Assembly: GCF_006715285.1 (NCBI RefSeq)
Contig: NZ_VFMX01000001.1
Coordinates: 2,170,001-2,234,000, forward strand
Length of the DNA stretch: 64,000 nt
Direction of reading: 5' to 3'
Origin: Arthrobacter sp. SLBN-83
GTDB taxonomy: Bacteria > Actinomycetota > Actinomycetes > Actinomycetales > Micrococcaceae
The notes under the pieces were generated by a model. It saw nothing but the letters and a program-made list of their open reading frames with translations, was not told the origin of the DNA and did not search any database. Shown piece after piece: positions 1 through 8,341 of the stretch. How positions within the stretch are numbered: the first letter of the stretch is position 1; every line of letters begins with the position of its first letter. Position numbers and translations under genes: made by a program.

Positions 1-1
1 G

Positions 2-1003
2 CCGTCGGAAGCTGACGCGGTCATTTACCTCATGCGCCATCTGCACGCGTCCGACCTCAGGTTCCTGGAAGCGTTCGGCGACACAACGGCTGGCCGCTCG
101 GGCACGGTCAACGCCATCGCAGTGCTGTCCCGGGCCGATGAAGTGGGGGCCGGCCGCATCGACTCCCTTCTGTCCGCCGGCAACATCGCGGAAAGGTACA
201 GCCACGACCCCAACCTGCGGAAGCTTGCCCTCGGCGTTGTCCCGGTGGCGGGGCTCCTGGCCCAAAGCGCCCGTACCCTGCGGCAGCCGGACTTCGAAGC
301 ACTCCAGCTGCTGGCCACCCTGGACCGAACCGAGCGTGAACGGATGATGCTGTCCGCCGACAGGTTCCGCCGGTCCACCGCGCCCGCGGGCCTGACGGAA
401 GAGGCAAGGGAATCCCTGCTGGAACGCTATGGGCTTTTCGGCATCCGCCTGGCCGTGGTCCTGATCCGCAACGGGTTTGCCGAACCCACGCCGCTGGCCC
501 ACGAGCTGGCCCGGCGGAGCGGCCTGGACCCCCTGCTGGACGTCATGGACCGGCAGTTCCAGGCCAGGGCGGAAGCGCTCAAGGCCAGGACCGCCCTGGT
601 GGCGGTGGAAAACCTCCTGGCCAGCCGGCCGCGGCAGGGGACGGAAAACCTGGCGGCGTCCCTGGAGCGGCTGCAGGCCAACGCGCATGAGTTCCGCGAG
701 CTCCGGCTGCTGGGGGCGCTGCGGACATCCGGGGCGGAGCTGGCCCCGGAGCTGGCTGCGGAAGCCGAACGGCTGGTGGGCGGGTTGGGCGCAACAGCAT
801 ACCGCCGGCTGGCCCTGGCACCCGATGCCGGACCCGAGATGCTGGCTGCTGAGGCCAGGCGCTGCCTGGCCCGATGGCGTGCAGTCGCTGAAAGTCCGCT
901 GACACCACGGTCCGCGGGCGAGGTATGCCGGGTGGTGATCCGAAGCTGCGAGGGAGTGCTGGCAGAATGTGCGGGCAAGGACCGGCAGCCGCAGTCGGCG
1001 TAG
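2..1003 (+). CDS. Dynamin-like GTPase, C-terminal part (5' end outside window)
   Basis: The frame is open from the first bases, so the start lies upstream; 333 residues are visible. The first residues (EADAVIYLMRHLH) followed by VLSRADE fit the end of a G domain, with SRAD as the base-recognition (G4) motif seen in bacterial dynamin-like or YfjP-type GTPases. The rest is helical, rich in Leu, Arg and Glu, as expected of a stalk region. The P-loop and switch motifs would be upstream and cannot be checked. Such proteins act at membranes, often encoded as pairs. The family call rests on the G4 context only. Confidence 0.55.
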   Translation, partial: PSEADAVIYLMRHLHASDLRFLEAFGDTTAGRSGTVNAIAVLSRADEVGAGRIDSLLSAGNIAERYSHDPNLRKLALGVVPVAGLLAQSARTLRQPDFEALQLLATLDRTERERMMLSADRFRRSTAPAGLTEEARESLLERYGLFGIRLAVVLIRNGFAEPTPLAHELARRSGLDPLLDVMDRQFQARAEALKARTALVAVENLLASRPRQGTENLAASLERLQANAHEFRELRLLGALRTSGAELAPELAAEAERLVGGLGATAYRRLALAPDAGPEMLAAEARRCLARWRAVAESPLTPRSAGEVCRVVIRSCEGVLAECAGKDRQPQSA

Positions 1004-1005
1004 CG

Positions 1006-1575
1006 TCAGTTTCTCCCGCGTTCCGGCTTCAGCCAGACCCCGGCGGATGGCAGGAAGAGCAGCGCCAGCCCGGCCAGCGCCAGGAGCAGCCCGGCGCCCC
1101 ACAGCATCACCACGTAGCTGCCGGCGGCACCGGCGGGGACCAGGAAGGCCGATGCCAGTACAAGAATGAGGACGTGGCTGGCCAGCAGGGGAAGCAAGGC
1201 CCAGCGGGCCCAGTTTCGGCGGCCCAGCACGGCGGCAAGCGCCACCGCCTCAAGCAGTGTTACCACGAGCAGCGCGCTGATGCTTCCCCAGAAGACGATT
1301 TCCGCCGTCGTGCTAACGGACGCGGCGTCGCGGCCTGCTGCCATGCCAGCCACCAGGCCGCGCAGCCGCTGAAGGTTGGAGTCGCGGGCCACGAAGGATC
1401 CCAGCAGGACGGCCAGTCCCGCGGCGAAACTGAAGAGCCAGAGCGAGCGGGCAGTCCGGACCACACGGGGGAGCGGGGGGACGACTGGGATGGGCGGCGG
1501 GGTGGAGTAGGACAGGCCCGGCCTCGGTGGGGGAGCGGACCGGTGCCGCTCTTCTCCGCCGGGCTGGAACGCCAT
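1006..1575 (-). CDS. Small membrane protein of unknown function
   Basis: 189 residues with a proline-rich cytoplasmic N-terminus (about residues 1-40) and four likely transmembrane segments (near 43-62, 90-115, 122-145 and 150-175). It starts 5 nt after the stop of the PLDc_N-type gene upstream on the same strand, with an AGGG-type ribosome site, so the two are probably co-transcribed. I recognise no catalytic motif. Its stop lies next to the stop of the GTPase gene on the other strand. Confidence 0.7.
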   Translation of the reverse strand: MAFQPGGEERHRSAPPPRPGLSYSTPPPIPVVPPLPRVVRTARSLWLFSFAAGLAVLLGSFVARDSNLQRLRGLVAGMAAGRDAASVSTTAEIVFWGSISALLVVTLLEAVALAAVLGRRNWARWALLPLLASHVLILVLASAFLVPAGAAGSYVVMLWGAGLLLALAGLALLFLPSAGVWLKPERGRN

Positions 1576-1580
1576 GGACC

Positions 1581-1970
1581 CTATTTCAGCCCGTCGGCGT
1601 CGTGCTCATCGGTACCGCGCTGGCCTTTTCCGCCGTCCTCCTTGGCCTTGGCCTCCAGTTCGTCGCGGAGTTTCTTCAGCCGCTCGGCTTCGGCCTGGTT
1701 GCGGCGGCGGGCCTCGAGGTTGCGGAGGAAGTCCGGGTCATCGTCCGGGGCCGTGGGGTGGGGGTAGCTGGGCCGCGGCTGCGCTGTGCCGCGCGGGCGC
1801 CCAATCAGCAGCCAGAGGATTGCGCCCAGGACCGGCAGGACGATCTGCACGATGATCCAGGCCGGTTTCGAAATGCCCCGGGTAAGGCGGCCTTCAGTGC
1901 GGATCACGTCCACCAGGCCATACACGAAGATGACGAGGACTGCGACGGCCAAAGCCACACGGAACAGCAT
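1581..1970 (-). CDS. PLDc_N-domain small membrane protein
   Basis: 129 residues. Two N-terminal hydrophobic helices (about 3-22 and 37-57) with the pattern KPAWIIVQIVLPVLGAILWL, then GRPRG, match the phospholipase-D N-terminal (PLDc_N) domain common in small actinobacterial membrane proteins. The charged C-terminus (about residues 75-129) looks like a coiled coil. No ribosome site is visible. Instead a TAGACT -10 hexamer (1978-1983) lies 7 nt before the ATG, so the mRNA is probably leaderless. It is divergent from the DUF4229 gene at 2033. Confidence 0.75.
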   Translation of the reverse strand: MLFRVALAVAVLVIFVYGLVDVIRTEGRLTRGISKPAWIIVQIVLPVLGAILWLLIGRPRGTAQPRPSYPHPTAPDDDPDFLRNLEARRRNQAEAERLKKLRDELEAKAKEDGGKGQRGTDEHDADGLK

Positions 1971-2032
1971 GCCGTTAAGTCTATCGTCAGGACGGGCGGG
2001 GGCCGCCGGGCGGAGGCGGCTAAACTTGAATA

Positions 2033-2341
2033 GTGGCCTTTTTGAAATATTCCCTTATCCGTTTGGCGATCTTTGTCCCCCTGTTTGCCCTGTTTATGCT
2101 CCTGCAGGTAGGGGCGCTGATGGCCGTGATCTGCGCCGCGCTCATTGCCTTTGCCATCAGCTACCTGTTTTTCCAGAAGCAGCGCGATGCTGCCGCGGCG
2201 GCCCTGCAGCACCGTTTCTCAGGGAAGGCCAAGCCGTTGCGCTCGGCCGGTGAAGTCCAGGACGCCAACGCCGAGGACGCCCTGCTGGACGCCAACCCGG
2301 ACATCACCATCAACAACGCCAAGGGCACCAAGAACAGCTAG
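2033..2341 (+). CDS. DUF4229 family membrane protein
   Basis: 102 residues: two hydrophobic segments (about 8-27 and 28-48) ending in YLFFQKQRD, then a hydrophilic tail with EDALLDANP, the layout of DUF4229 proteins. The GTG start is 6 nt after TAAACT (2021-2026), a -10 element, and has no ribosome site, so it is predicted leaderless. Its stop overlaps the stop of menA, which is convergent. In actinobacteria this family commonly sits next to menaquinone genes, as here; its function is unknown. Confidence 0.8.
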   Translation: MAFLKYSLIRLAIFVPLFALFMLLQVGALMAVICAALIAFAISYLFFQKQRDAAAAALQHRFSGKAKPLRSAGEVQDANAEDALLDANPDITINNAKGTKNS

Positions 2342-3219
2342 AACCCGTGGCTGAGGATCAGTCCCAGTGAGAACAGCACGCTGTAGCCGAGGTTGATCAG
2401 GCCGGTCTGCTTCAGGACCGGGATGAGGCTCTTGCGCTTGCGGCCGTTGATCATCAGCCAGGCAGGCATCAGGCAGGCGGGGATGAGCAGCAGCACGATC
2501 AGGATCCACGGCCGGGCCGGCGCCAGGATCACTACCAGCAGGATGGCGACGGCGAGCATCAGGACGTAGCTTTCCCGCGCATGCTTGTCCCCCAACCGCA
2601 CCGCCAGCGTTTTCTTGCCGGCCTGCATGTCCGTGGGAATGTCCCGGACGTTGTTGGCCATGAGCAGTGCGGTGGCGATCAGCCCGGTGCCGATGGCGCC
2701 GATGACCGCTGACAGGTTGATGTGCCCCGCCTGGGTGTAGGTGGTCCCCAGGGTGGCCACCAGGCCGAAGAAGACGAACACGAAAAGATCGCCCAGGCCC
2801 ATGTAGCCGTAGGGGTTCTTACCGCCGGTGTAGCCCCATGCGGCCATGACGCAGCCCAGCCCCACCAGGATCAGCCACCAGGCCTGGGTGAGGAACACCA
2901 GCACCAGGCCGAACACCATGGCCAGGGCGAAGGTGCCGAACGCCGCCCATTTGACGTGCTCGGGCTTGGCAGCGCCGGACCCCACCAGCCGCAGCGGTCC
3001 CACCCTGTCGTCGTCGGTGCCGCGGATGCCGTCCGAGTAGTCGTTCGCGAAGTTCACGCCCACCTGGAGCAGGAGCGCCACCAGCGCCGCGAGGATGGCG
3101 TTGGGCAGCAGGAACGAGTCCATCTCGTAGGCGGCGGCAGTGCCGATCAGCACCGGCGCGATCGCTGCCGGCAGCGTCCGGAGTCGGGCGCCTTGGATCC
3201 ATTGGGCGGCTGTGGCCAC
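2338..3219 (-). CDS. menA: 1,4-dihydroxy-2-naphthoate polyprenyltransferase
   Basis: UbiA-superfamily membrane prenyltransferase, 293 residues with eight to nine hydrophobic helices. It attaches the isoprenoid tail to dihydroxynaphthoate in menaquinone synthesis. The first Asp-rich motif NFANDYSDGIRGTDDD and the second, DIPTDMQAGKKT, that bind Mg-prenyl diphosphate are both visible. A longer frame opens at 3270, but GTG 3219 is preceded by GAGG at an 8-nt spacing and gives the usual N-terminus MATAAQWIQGARLRTLPAA. It lies downstream of menE (76-nt gap) and menB on the same strand. Confidence 0.93.
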   Translation of the reverse strand: MATAAQWIQGARLRTLPAAIAPVLIGTAAAYEMDSFLLPNAILAALVALLLQVGVNFANDYSDGIRGTDDDRVGPLRLVGSGAAKPEHVKWAAFGTFALAMVFGLVLVFLTQAWWLILVGLGCVMAAWGYTGGKNPYGYMGLGDLFVFVFFGLVATLGTTYTQAGHINLSAVIGAIGTGLIATALLMANNVRDIPTDMQAGKKTLAVRLGDKHARESYVLMLAVAILLVVILAPARPWILIVLLLIPACLMPAWLMINGRKRKSLIPVLKQTGLINLGYSVLFSLGLILSHGF

Positions 3220-3295
3220 GGTTAGTACCTCGTGTTGTTTCGGTAAGACGGCAGGATGGAACAGGCGCACCCGCCGCGGTGGTGCAGGTCCAACT

Positions 3296-4522
3296 CTACT
3301 TTCCCCGGTGCAGGGCGCTGAGTTCGGCGGTCATGGCGAGCCGGTCGGGCTTGCCGTTGGGCAGCATCCGCAGCGCGGGCGCCGTGAGGACTGTCTTGGG
3401 CGCCAGGACCCCCAGCTGCCGCTGCCATTGCTCTTGAAGTACGACGGCGGGATCCCCAGGTTCCTGCCCGCCGGCACCTTCTCCCGCGGTCCCTTCGTTG
3501 CCGTCCGTGCCCGCCGCGGCAAGGGCCACGTAGGCGGCCACGGCCTGCCCCCACTCCGCGGACGGGACGCCTGCAACAAAAGCCGCGGCGACGGCGTCGG
3601 ATTTCTCCAACTGTTCCTGCACGTGGCCGGCGGAAACCTTCACGCCGCCGGTGATGATCACATCGTCGGCGCGGCCCAGCACGGTGAGCCGGCCGTCGTC
3701 GTCAATGGAGCCCAGGTCGCTGGTACGGTACCAGCGCACCCCGTCCTCCTCGAAGAAGGTTCCGGTTTCCTCGTCCGGTGCCTCGATGTAGCCGGCGGCC
3801 ACGGTGTCCCCGCCCAGCAGGATCCTGCCGTCGGTGTCCACCCGCACCGAGACGCCTTCCAGCGGATAGCCGTCGTAGATGCAGCCGCCGGAGGTTTCCG
3901 CGGAACCGTACGTGGTGACCACCCGGACACCGGCGTCGCGGGCGGCCGCCAGCAGTGCCGGAGACGCAGGGGCGCCGCCCAGCAGGACGGCGTTGAAGCG
4001 GCGGAGCACGGCCAGCGTGTCCGGCGACGGATCGTCCAGGAGGCGCTGGAGCTGGGTGGGAACCAGGGAGGTGAAGCGGATCTCGTCCGTCAGTTCCAGT
4101 GCCGCGGCGGTGAAAGCCTCCGGCGTGAAGCCGCCGGACAGATCCATTACCCAGGGCCGGGTGCCCGCGAACAGGGAGCGGACCAGCACCTGGATGCCGG
4201 CCACGAACTGCACCGGCAGTGCCAGCAGCCACTGGCCTTCGCCCTTGAGCCGCAGCGCCGTGGCCATGGAAGAGGCGGCCAGGGACTCCACGGTCAGCAG
4301 GGTGGCCTTGGGGGTGCCGGTGGAGCCCGAGGTGCGGACCACGGCTACGGCGTCATCGCAGCCGGGGGTTTCGACGTGGCCCACGACGAGTTCGCCGTCC
4401 GGGCCCACGGAAAGTTCGACGGCGGGGCCCTCGCCGTGGAGGGCGGCCGCGAGGGCCTTCAGGGCGGGCTCGATGTTGAGCGGGCCGCCCTGGGCCGGGG
4501 TAAAGGATGCTTCGCTGTTCAT
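3296..4522 (-). CDS. menE: o-Succinylbenzoate-CoA ligase-type AMP-binding protein
   Basis: 408 residues, shorter than general acyl-CoA synthetases but normal for actinobacterial MenE. The adenylate-forming signature VRTSGSTGTPKATLL lies near residue 62; the YGSAETSGG acceptor-site motif and the TSDLGSIDDDGRLTVLGR hinge region follow. It activates o-succinylbenzoate with CoA before MenB cyclises it. Position between menB (12-nt gap) and menA supports this substrate over other aryl acids. A low-complexity Gly/Glu stretch (about residues 345-360) is inserted in the C-terminal domain. Confidence 0.88.
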   Translation of the reverse strand: MNSEASFTPAQGGPLNIEPALKALAAALHGEGPAVELSVGPDGELVVGHVETPGCDDAVAVVRTSGSTGTPKATLLTVESLAASSMATALRLKGEGQWLLALPVQFVAGIQVLVRSLFAGTRPWVMDLSGGFTPEAFTAAALELTDEIRFTSLVPTQLQRLLDDPSPDTLAVLRRFNAVLLGGAPASPALLAAARDAGVRVVTTYGSAETSGGCIYDGYPLEGVSVRVDTDGRILLGGDTVAAGYIEAPDEETGTFFEEDGVRWYRTSDLGSIDDDGRLTVLGRADDVIITGGVKVSAGHVQEQLEKSDAVAAAFVAGVPSAEWGQAVAAYVALAAAGTDGNEGTAGEGAGGQEPGDPAVVLQEQWQRQLGVLAPKTVLTAPALRMLPNGKPDRLAMTAELSALHRGK

Positions 4523-4534
4523 TGCCGTCCTGCC

Positions 4535-5488
4535 TTAGAAGTAGTGCGGGAAGCGTGACCAGTCCGGGTCGCGTTTTTGCAGGAAGGCCTCCTTGCCCTC
4601 CACAGCCTCGTCCGTCATGTAGGCCAGTCGGGTGGCTTCGCCGGCGAACACCTGCTGGCCGGCGAGGCCGTCGTCCGCCAGGTTGAAGGCGAACTTAAGC
4701 ATGCGGATGGCCTGCGGGGACTGCCGGGCGATGTCCGCGGCGTACTCCAGGGCCACCTCTTCCAGCCGCCCATGGTCCACCGCCTCATTGACGGCGCCCA
4801 TGCGAACCATGTCTTCTGCGGAATATTCGCGGGCCAGGAAGAAAATCTCGCGGGCGGTCTTTTGCCCCACCTGCCGGGCCAGCAGCGCGGAGCCGTAGCC
4901 GGCGTCGAAGCTGCCAACGGTGGCGTCCGTCTGCTTGAACTTGCCGTGCTGCCGGGACGCGATGGTGAGGTCCGCGACTACGTGCAGGGAGTGGCCGCCG
5001 CCGGCGGCCCAGCCGTTGACGACGGCGATGACCACCTTGGGCATGGTGCGCATCAGGCGCTGGACTTCCAGGATGTGCAGCCGGCCGGCGCGGGCAGGGT
5101 CGATGGTTTCCTGCGTCTCGCCGTCGGCGTACCGGTAGCCGTCGCGGCCGCGGATCCGCTGGTCCCCGCCGGAGCAGAAGGAATGGCCGCCGTCCTTGGG
5201 GGAGGGGCCGTTTCCGGTGAGCAGGACGGTGGCGACGTCGGGCGTCATCCGGGCGTGGTCCATGGCCCGGTACAGCTCATCCACGGTGCCCGGCCGGAAC
5301 GCATTGCGGACCTCGGGCCGGTTGAAGGCAATCCGGACGGTTGGCAGGTCACGCACCCAGCCGCCGTCGGAATCCCGCTCCACCTGCCGGTGGTAGGTCA
5401 TGTCCTGGAAGTCCTCAAAACCGGAGACCACCCGCCAGCGCGTGGGATCGAAGACATCGGACACCGGGGCGGGGATCTGGTTGCTCAC
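4535..5488 (-). CDS. menB: 1,4-dihydroxy-2-naphthoyl-CoA synthase
   Basis: 317-residue crotonase-fold enzyme that closes the naphthoate ring from succinylbenzoyl-CoA. Family features visible: FNRPEVRNAFRPGTVDEL, the CSGGDQ oxyanion segment, the VNGWAAGGGHSLHVVADLTIAS core, the DATVGSFDAGYG loop typical of MenB rather than a general enoyl-CoA hydratase, and the C-terminal FLQKRDPDWSRFPHYF tail that reaches the neighbouring subunit. The GTG start has TAGACT (5495-5500) 6 nt upstream and no clear ribosome site, so a leaderless start is likely. First gene of menB-menE-menA. Confidence 0.95.
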   Translation of the reverse strand: MSNQIPAPVSDVFDPTRWRVVSGFEDFQDMTYHRQVERDSDGGWVRDLPTVRIAFNRPEVRNAFRPGTVDELYRAMDHARMTPDVATVLLTGNGPSPKDGGHSFCSGGDQRIRGRDGYRYADGETQETIDPARAGRLHILEVQRLMRTMPKVVIAVVNGWAAGGGHSLHVVADLTIASRQHGKFKQTDATVGSFDAGYGSALLARQVGQKTAREIFFLAREYSAEDMVRMGAVNEAVDHGRLEEVALEYAADIARQSPQAIRMLKFAFNLADDGLAGQQVFAGEATRLAYMTDEAVEGKEAFLQKRDPDWSRFPHYF

Positions 5489-5510
5489 CGTCCAAGTCTA
5501 GTAATCGGTC

Positions 5511-5951
5511 TTAGCTGATGCAGAACTCGTTGCCCTCGGGGTCCGCCATGGTGTGCCAGGAATGCGGGCCCTGCCGGGCCGACCAGAGGAACGTCGCGCC
5601 CCGCGCCTCGAGCTCGCGCCGCACCTCGTCCTTGTCCCGTCCGTCCAGCCTGACGTCCCAGTGCACCCGGTTCTTGACCGTCTTTCCCTCCGGTGCGGCC
5701 TGGAACAGGATGCGCCGTTCCGGGGCCTTGGACTCGATCTCCTCCGGCGGCCTGATGGCGGCGCCGTCCTTCCACACCAGGTTCCCGCGGTGGGTCATGG
5801 TCTGGTCTTCGGAGGCGTAGCCCTGCTCGATCATCGAGCGGATGAACGCGGCGTCCTGCGGCTCCACGGTCCATTGAAGCGTTTCTGCCCACCAGTCCGC
5901 GAGCTCATGGGGCTTGGCGGAATCGACAACTATCTGGATATTAAGTCCCAT
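5511..5951 (-). CDS. Glyoxalase-like (VOC) family protein
   Basis: 146 residues, two glyoxalase-like beta-alpha-beta modules: the first begins NIQIVVDSAKPHELADWW, the second has NRVHWDVRLDGRDKDEV and ends DPEGNEFCIS, the usual last strand. ATG 5951 is preferred over an upstream in-frame ATG at 6026 because it starts exactly at the first strand. Substrate is unknown. It lies 22 nt upstream of menB on the same strand, but menB appears to have its own promoter, so a role in menaquinone synthesis is not implied. Confidence 0.8.
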   Translation of the reverse strand: MGLNIQIVVDSAKPHELADWWAETLQWTVEPQDAAFIRSMIEQGYASEDQTMTHRGNLVWKDGAAIRPPEEIESKAPERRILFQAAPEGKTVKNRVHWDVRLDGRDKDEVRRELEARGATFLWSARQGPHSWHTMADPEGNEFCIS

Positions 5952-6041
5952 GCGTCCACGGTAGAGGCGGGTGTGGCGTTGCGGAAGGTTCGGCGGGGCG
6001 CCTACGAAAGTATCTCCGACGTTCAAAAGTATTCTTGACTT

Positions 6042-6055
6042 TATGTCATGACATA
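6042..6055. promoter_or_regulatory. Perfect 14-bp palindrome, candidate operator of the ABC/lyase operon
   Basis: TATGTCATGACATA reads the same on both strands and begins two bases after a TTGACT (-35-like) hexamer at 6035-6040. It lies 60 bases before the first gene of the sugar-importer operon. The core TGTCATGACA resembles GntR-family (FadR subfamily) operators. No regulator gene is adjacent, so the cognate protein is unknown. Confidence 0.55.
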
Positions 6056-6114
6056 CGTCACAGTCGTGTCTGGAAAGGGTTTTCCCTCCTCATCCCGAGA
6101 GACAGGACAGAGCA

Positions 6115-7389
6115 TTGTCAGAGAAGACAAGAATCTCAAGCATCACCCGTCGCCAGTTCGGCCTGACTGCCCTGGGGCTCTCGGCCCTGGCCGCTGGCCT
6201 TAGTGCCTGCGGCGGGGGAGGAGGGAGCTCCTCTGACGGAGGCGCCAAGACCCTGCAGCTTATCCTGTCCGGGGACACGAACCAGGGCGGCGCCTTCGCT
6301 GCCGCGGCGAAGAAGTACAAGGAAGCCACGGGCATCACCATCGAGGTGGTGGACGTTCCCACGGCGGACATCACCACCAAGCTGAAGAACGCCGCCACCG
6401 CGAATGATCTTCCTGCGCTGGCCCGCGTTACCGGACTTGATCCGCTGTGGGCCCATCAGCTCCAGGACCTTTCGGATATCGCGAAGAAGCACGGCATTGA
6501 CGAGAAGTACCTCCAGGAGTCGCCGGACGGCATCACCCCCGCCATTCCCTCGGACCTGACGGCAGTGGGCCTGTTCGTCAACAAGAGCCTCTTCGACAAG
6601 GCCGGGGTGAAATACCCCACCGCCATCGAAAACACCTGGACGTGGGATGAATTCATCGCCGCCGTAAACCAGGTCCGCGAAAAGGCCGGCGCCAAGTACG
6701 GTGTGGTCATGGACCGCTCCGGCCACCGCCTGCGCGCCATGATGTACGAATTCGGCAGCACCGCCTTCGCCAAGGAGAACGGCAAGTACGCCGGCGACAG
6801 CAAGGCGGTTGAAACGCTCGAGTACTTCAAGAAGATCAATGACGACCAGACCATGCCCAAGTCCGTCTGGCTCAGCGGCGAGGACGGCAACGCCATGTTC
6901 AAGAGTGGCCAGGTGGCCGCATACTACTCCGGCAGCTGGCAGGTGGCGGACTTCAACAAGAACATCAAGGACTTCCAATGGCTGTCCGTACCGCTGCCGA
7001 AGAAGGAAGTGAATGCGACGAACCTCGGCGGCGGCTTCATGATTGCATTCAAGGACACGGGCGCCGACGAAGAAGCGAAGAAGTTCATCGACTGGTTCTA
7101 TGAGGACGCCAACTACATCGAGTTCGCACAGCTGGGAGGCTACCTTCCGGCGAAGGACCTCAAGGTGGAGTACCAATTCCAGCAACCCTCCTTCGAGCTC
7201 TACCAGAAGCAGATTGCCCAGAACGACGCCAAGGGGGACAACGCCATCAAGCGCGTGGTGGCCGAAGCATACGCCGAAACCCCGTTCTCGGGAGACCCGC
7301 TGCGCGAGGAGACCGTCAAGATGCTCTCCGGCGGCCAGGATGCCAAGACCACGGTGGACAACATCGTGAAGCTCTACAACGGCGCCTGA
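6115..7389 (+). CDS. Extracellular sugar-binding lipoprotein of an ABC importer
   Basis: 424 residues, family-1 solute-binding protein. The N-terminus TRRQFGLTALGLSALAAG followed by LSAC is a signal peptide with a lipobox (Cys near residue 32); the RRQF start also looks Tat-like. The body shows the usual pattern (LILSGDTNQGG, GVVMDRSGH, YYSGSWQ). The start is TTG with an AGGAC ribosome site. It delivers a carbohydrate to the two permeases that follow within 4 and 3 nt. No ATPase gene is in the operon, so a shared MsiK-type ATPase is expected. The linked lyase-like gene suggests an oligosaccharide ligand. Confidence 0.9.
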   Translation: MSEKTRISSITRRQFGLTALGLSALAAGLSACGGGGGSSSDGGAKTLQLILSGDTNQGGAFAAAAKKYKEATGITIEVVDVPTADITTKLKNAATANDLPALARVTGLDPLWAHQLQDLSDIAKKHGIDEKYLQESPDGITPAIPSDLTAVGLFVNKSLFDKAGVKYPTAIENTWTWDEFIAAVNQVREKAGAKYGVVMDRSGHRLRAMMYEFGSTAFAKENGKYAGDSKAVETLEYFKKINDDQTMPKSVWLSGEDGNAMFKSGQVAAYYSGSWQVADFNKNIKDFQWLSVPLPKKEVNATNLGGGFMIAFKDTGADEEAKKFIDWFYEDANYIEFAQLGGYLPAKDLKVEYQFQQPSFELYQKQIAQNDAKGDNAIKRVVAEAYAETPFSGDPLREETVKMLSGGQDAKTTVDNIVKLYNGA

Positions 7390-7393
7390 TCCC

Positions 7394-8338
7394 GTGGCAC
7401 AGCCAACCATCAGTACAGCCGCGGCGCCGGAGGCGCCGGCGCCGCAGCCGGTCCGCAGCAAGACAGCGCAAAAGCGCCGGAACCGCTACATCATCGCGCC
7501 GCTGGTCCTGATCGGCGTCAACGTGGTCCTCTTCCTGGTCTTCTTCGTCTGGCCGGGCGCGCTGGGCCTGCTGTACTCCTTCACGGACTACCGCGGAATC
7601 GGCAAGCTGCACTTCATCGGCCTGGCCAACTTCCAGAAGCTATTCGCCGACGCCGGCTTCTACGCCGCACTGGGCCGGACCTTCACCTACACGGTCCTGT
7701 CCGTTCCGCTGGTCTACGTATGTTCCCTGGGAGTCGCCGCGCTGCTGGTCAGCAAAGCAGTCCGCGGCCGCACCGCAGCAAAAATGGTCATCTTCCTGCC
7801 CTGGCTGATCTCGCCCATCGTGGTGGGCGTGATCTGGAAATGGTTGTTCGGCCAGGACTTCGGATTCATCAACTTCGTCATCTCCACGGCGGGCGGGAAC
7901 CCGCTGCCCTGGTCCAGCGACGGTAACCTGGCGCTGGCAGTGGTCATCTTCGCATCGGCCTGGGGCGGGACCGCCTTCAACATGCTCCTGTTCATCGCCG
8001 CGCTGAAGAACATTCCGGAATCCCTGCTGGAGGCAGCGGAGCTGGACGGCGCCAATGCGTGGCAACGGTTCCGGCATGTCACCCTGCCGGGCATCGCGCC
8101 GACGTCATTCATGGTCATCCTGTTATCGACTATCCATGCCATGAAGGAATTCGCCATGATCCAGGCCCTGACCGGCGGTGGACCCGGCACCCAAAACACC
8201 CTGATCGTGCAGTACATCTACAAGACCGGCTTTGAGCAGTCCAAGGTGGGCTACGCAAGTGCGGCATCGATGGTGCTGATGGTGGTCCTGCTGGCCATCG
8301 CGCTCATCCAGCTGCGGTTCAACCGGAAGAAGGGCTGA
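7394..8338 (+). CDS. Sugar ABC importer permease (MalF type)
   Basis: 314 residues, six transmembrane segments after a proline-rich cytoplasmic lead. The coupling-loop (EAA) motif is visible as SLLEAAELDGANAWQRFRHVTLPGI, which docks on the ATPase. GTG start 4 nt after the binding-protein stop. WPGALGLLYSFTDY near the first helix is typical of MalF/UgpA-like subunits. It pairs with the permease at 8342. Confidence 0.93.
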   Translation: MAQPTISTAAAPEAPAPQPVRSKTAQKRRNRYIIAPLVLIGVNVVLFLVFFVWPGALGLLYSFTDYRGIGKLHFIGLANFQKLFADAGFYAALGRTFTYTVLSVPLVYVCSLGVAALLVSKAVRGRTAAKMVIFLPWLISPIVVGVIWKWLFGQDFGFINFVISTAGGNPLPWSSDGNLALAVVIFASAWGGTAFNMLLFIAALKNIPESLLEAAELDGANAWQRFRHVTLPGIAPTSFMVILLSTIHAMKEFAMIQALTGGGPGTQNTLIVQYIYKTGFEQSKVGYASAASMVLMVVLLAIALIQLRFNRKKG

Positions 8339-8341
8339 CCC

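Noticed and set aside
3140..4558. 472-codon plus-strand frame over menE
   Set aside because: Its composition is Gly/Arg/His-rich without motifs, and menE on the other strand has clear AMP-binding signatures.
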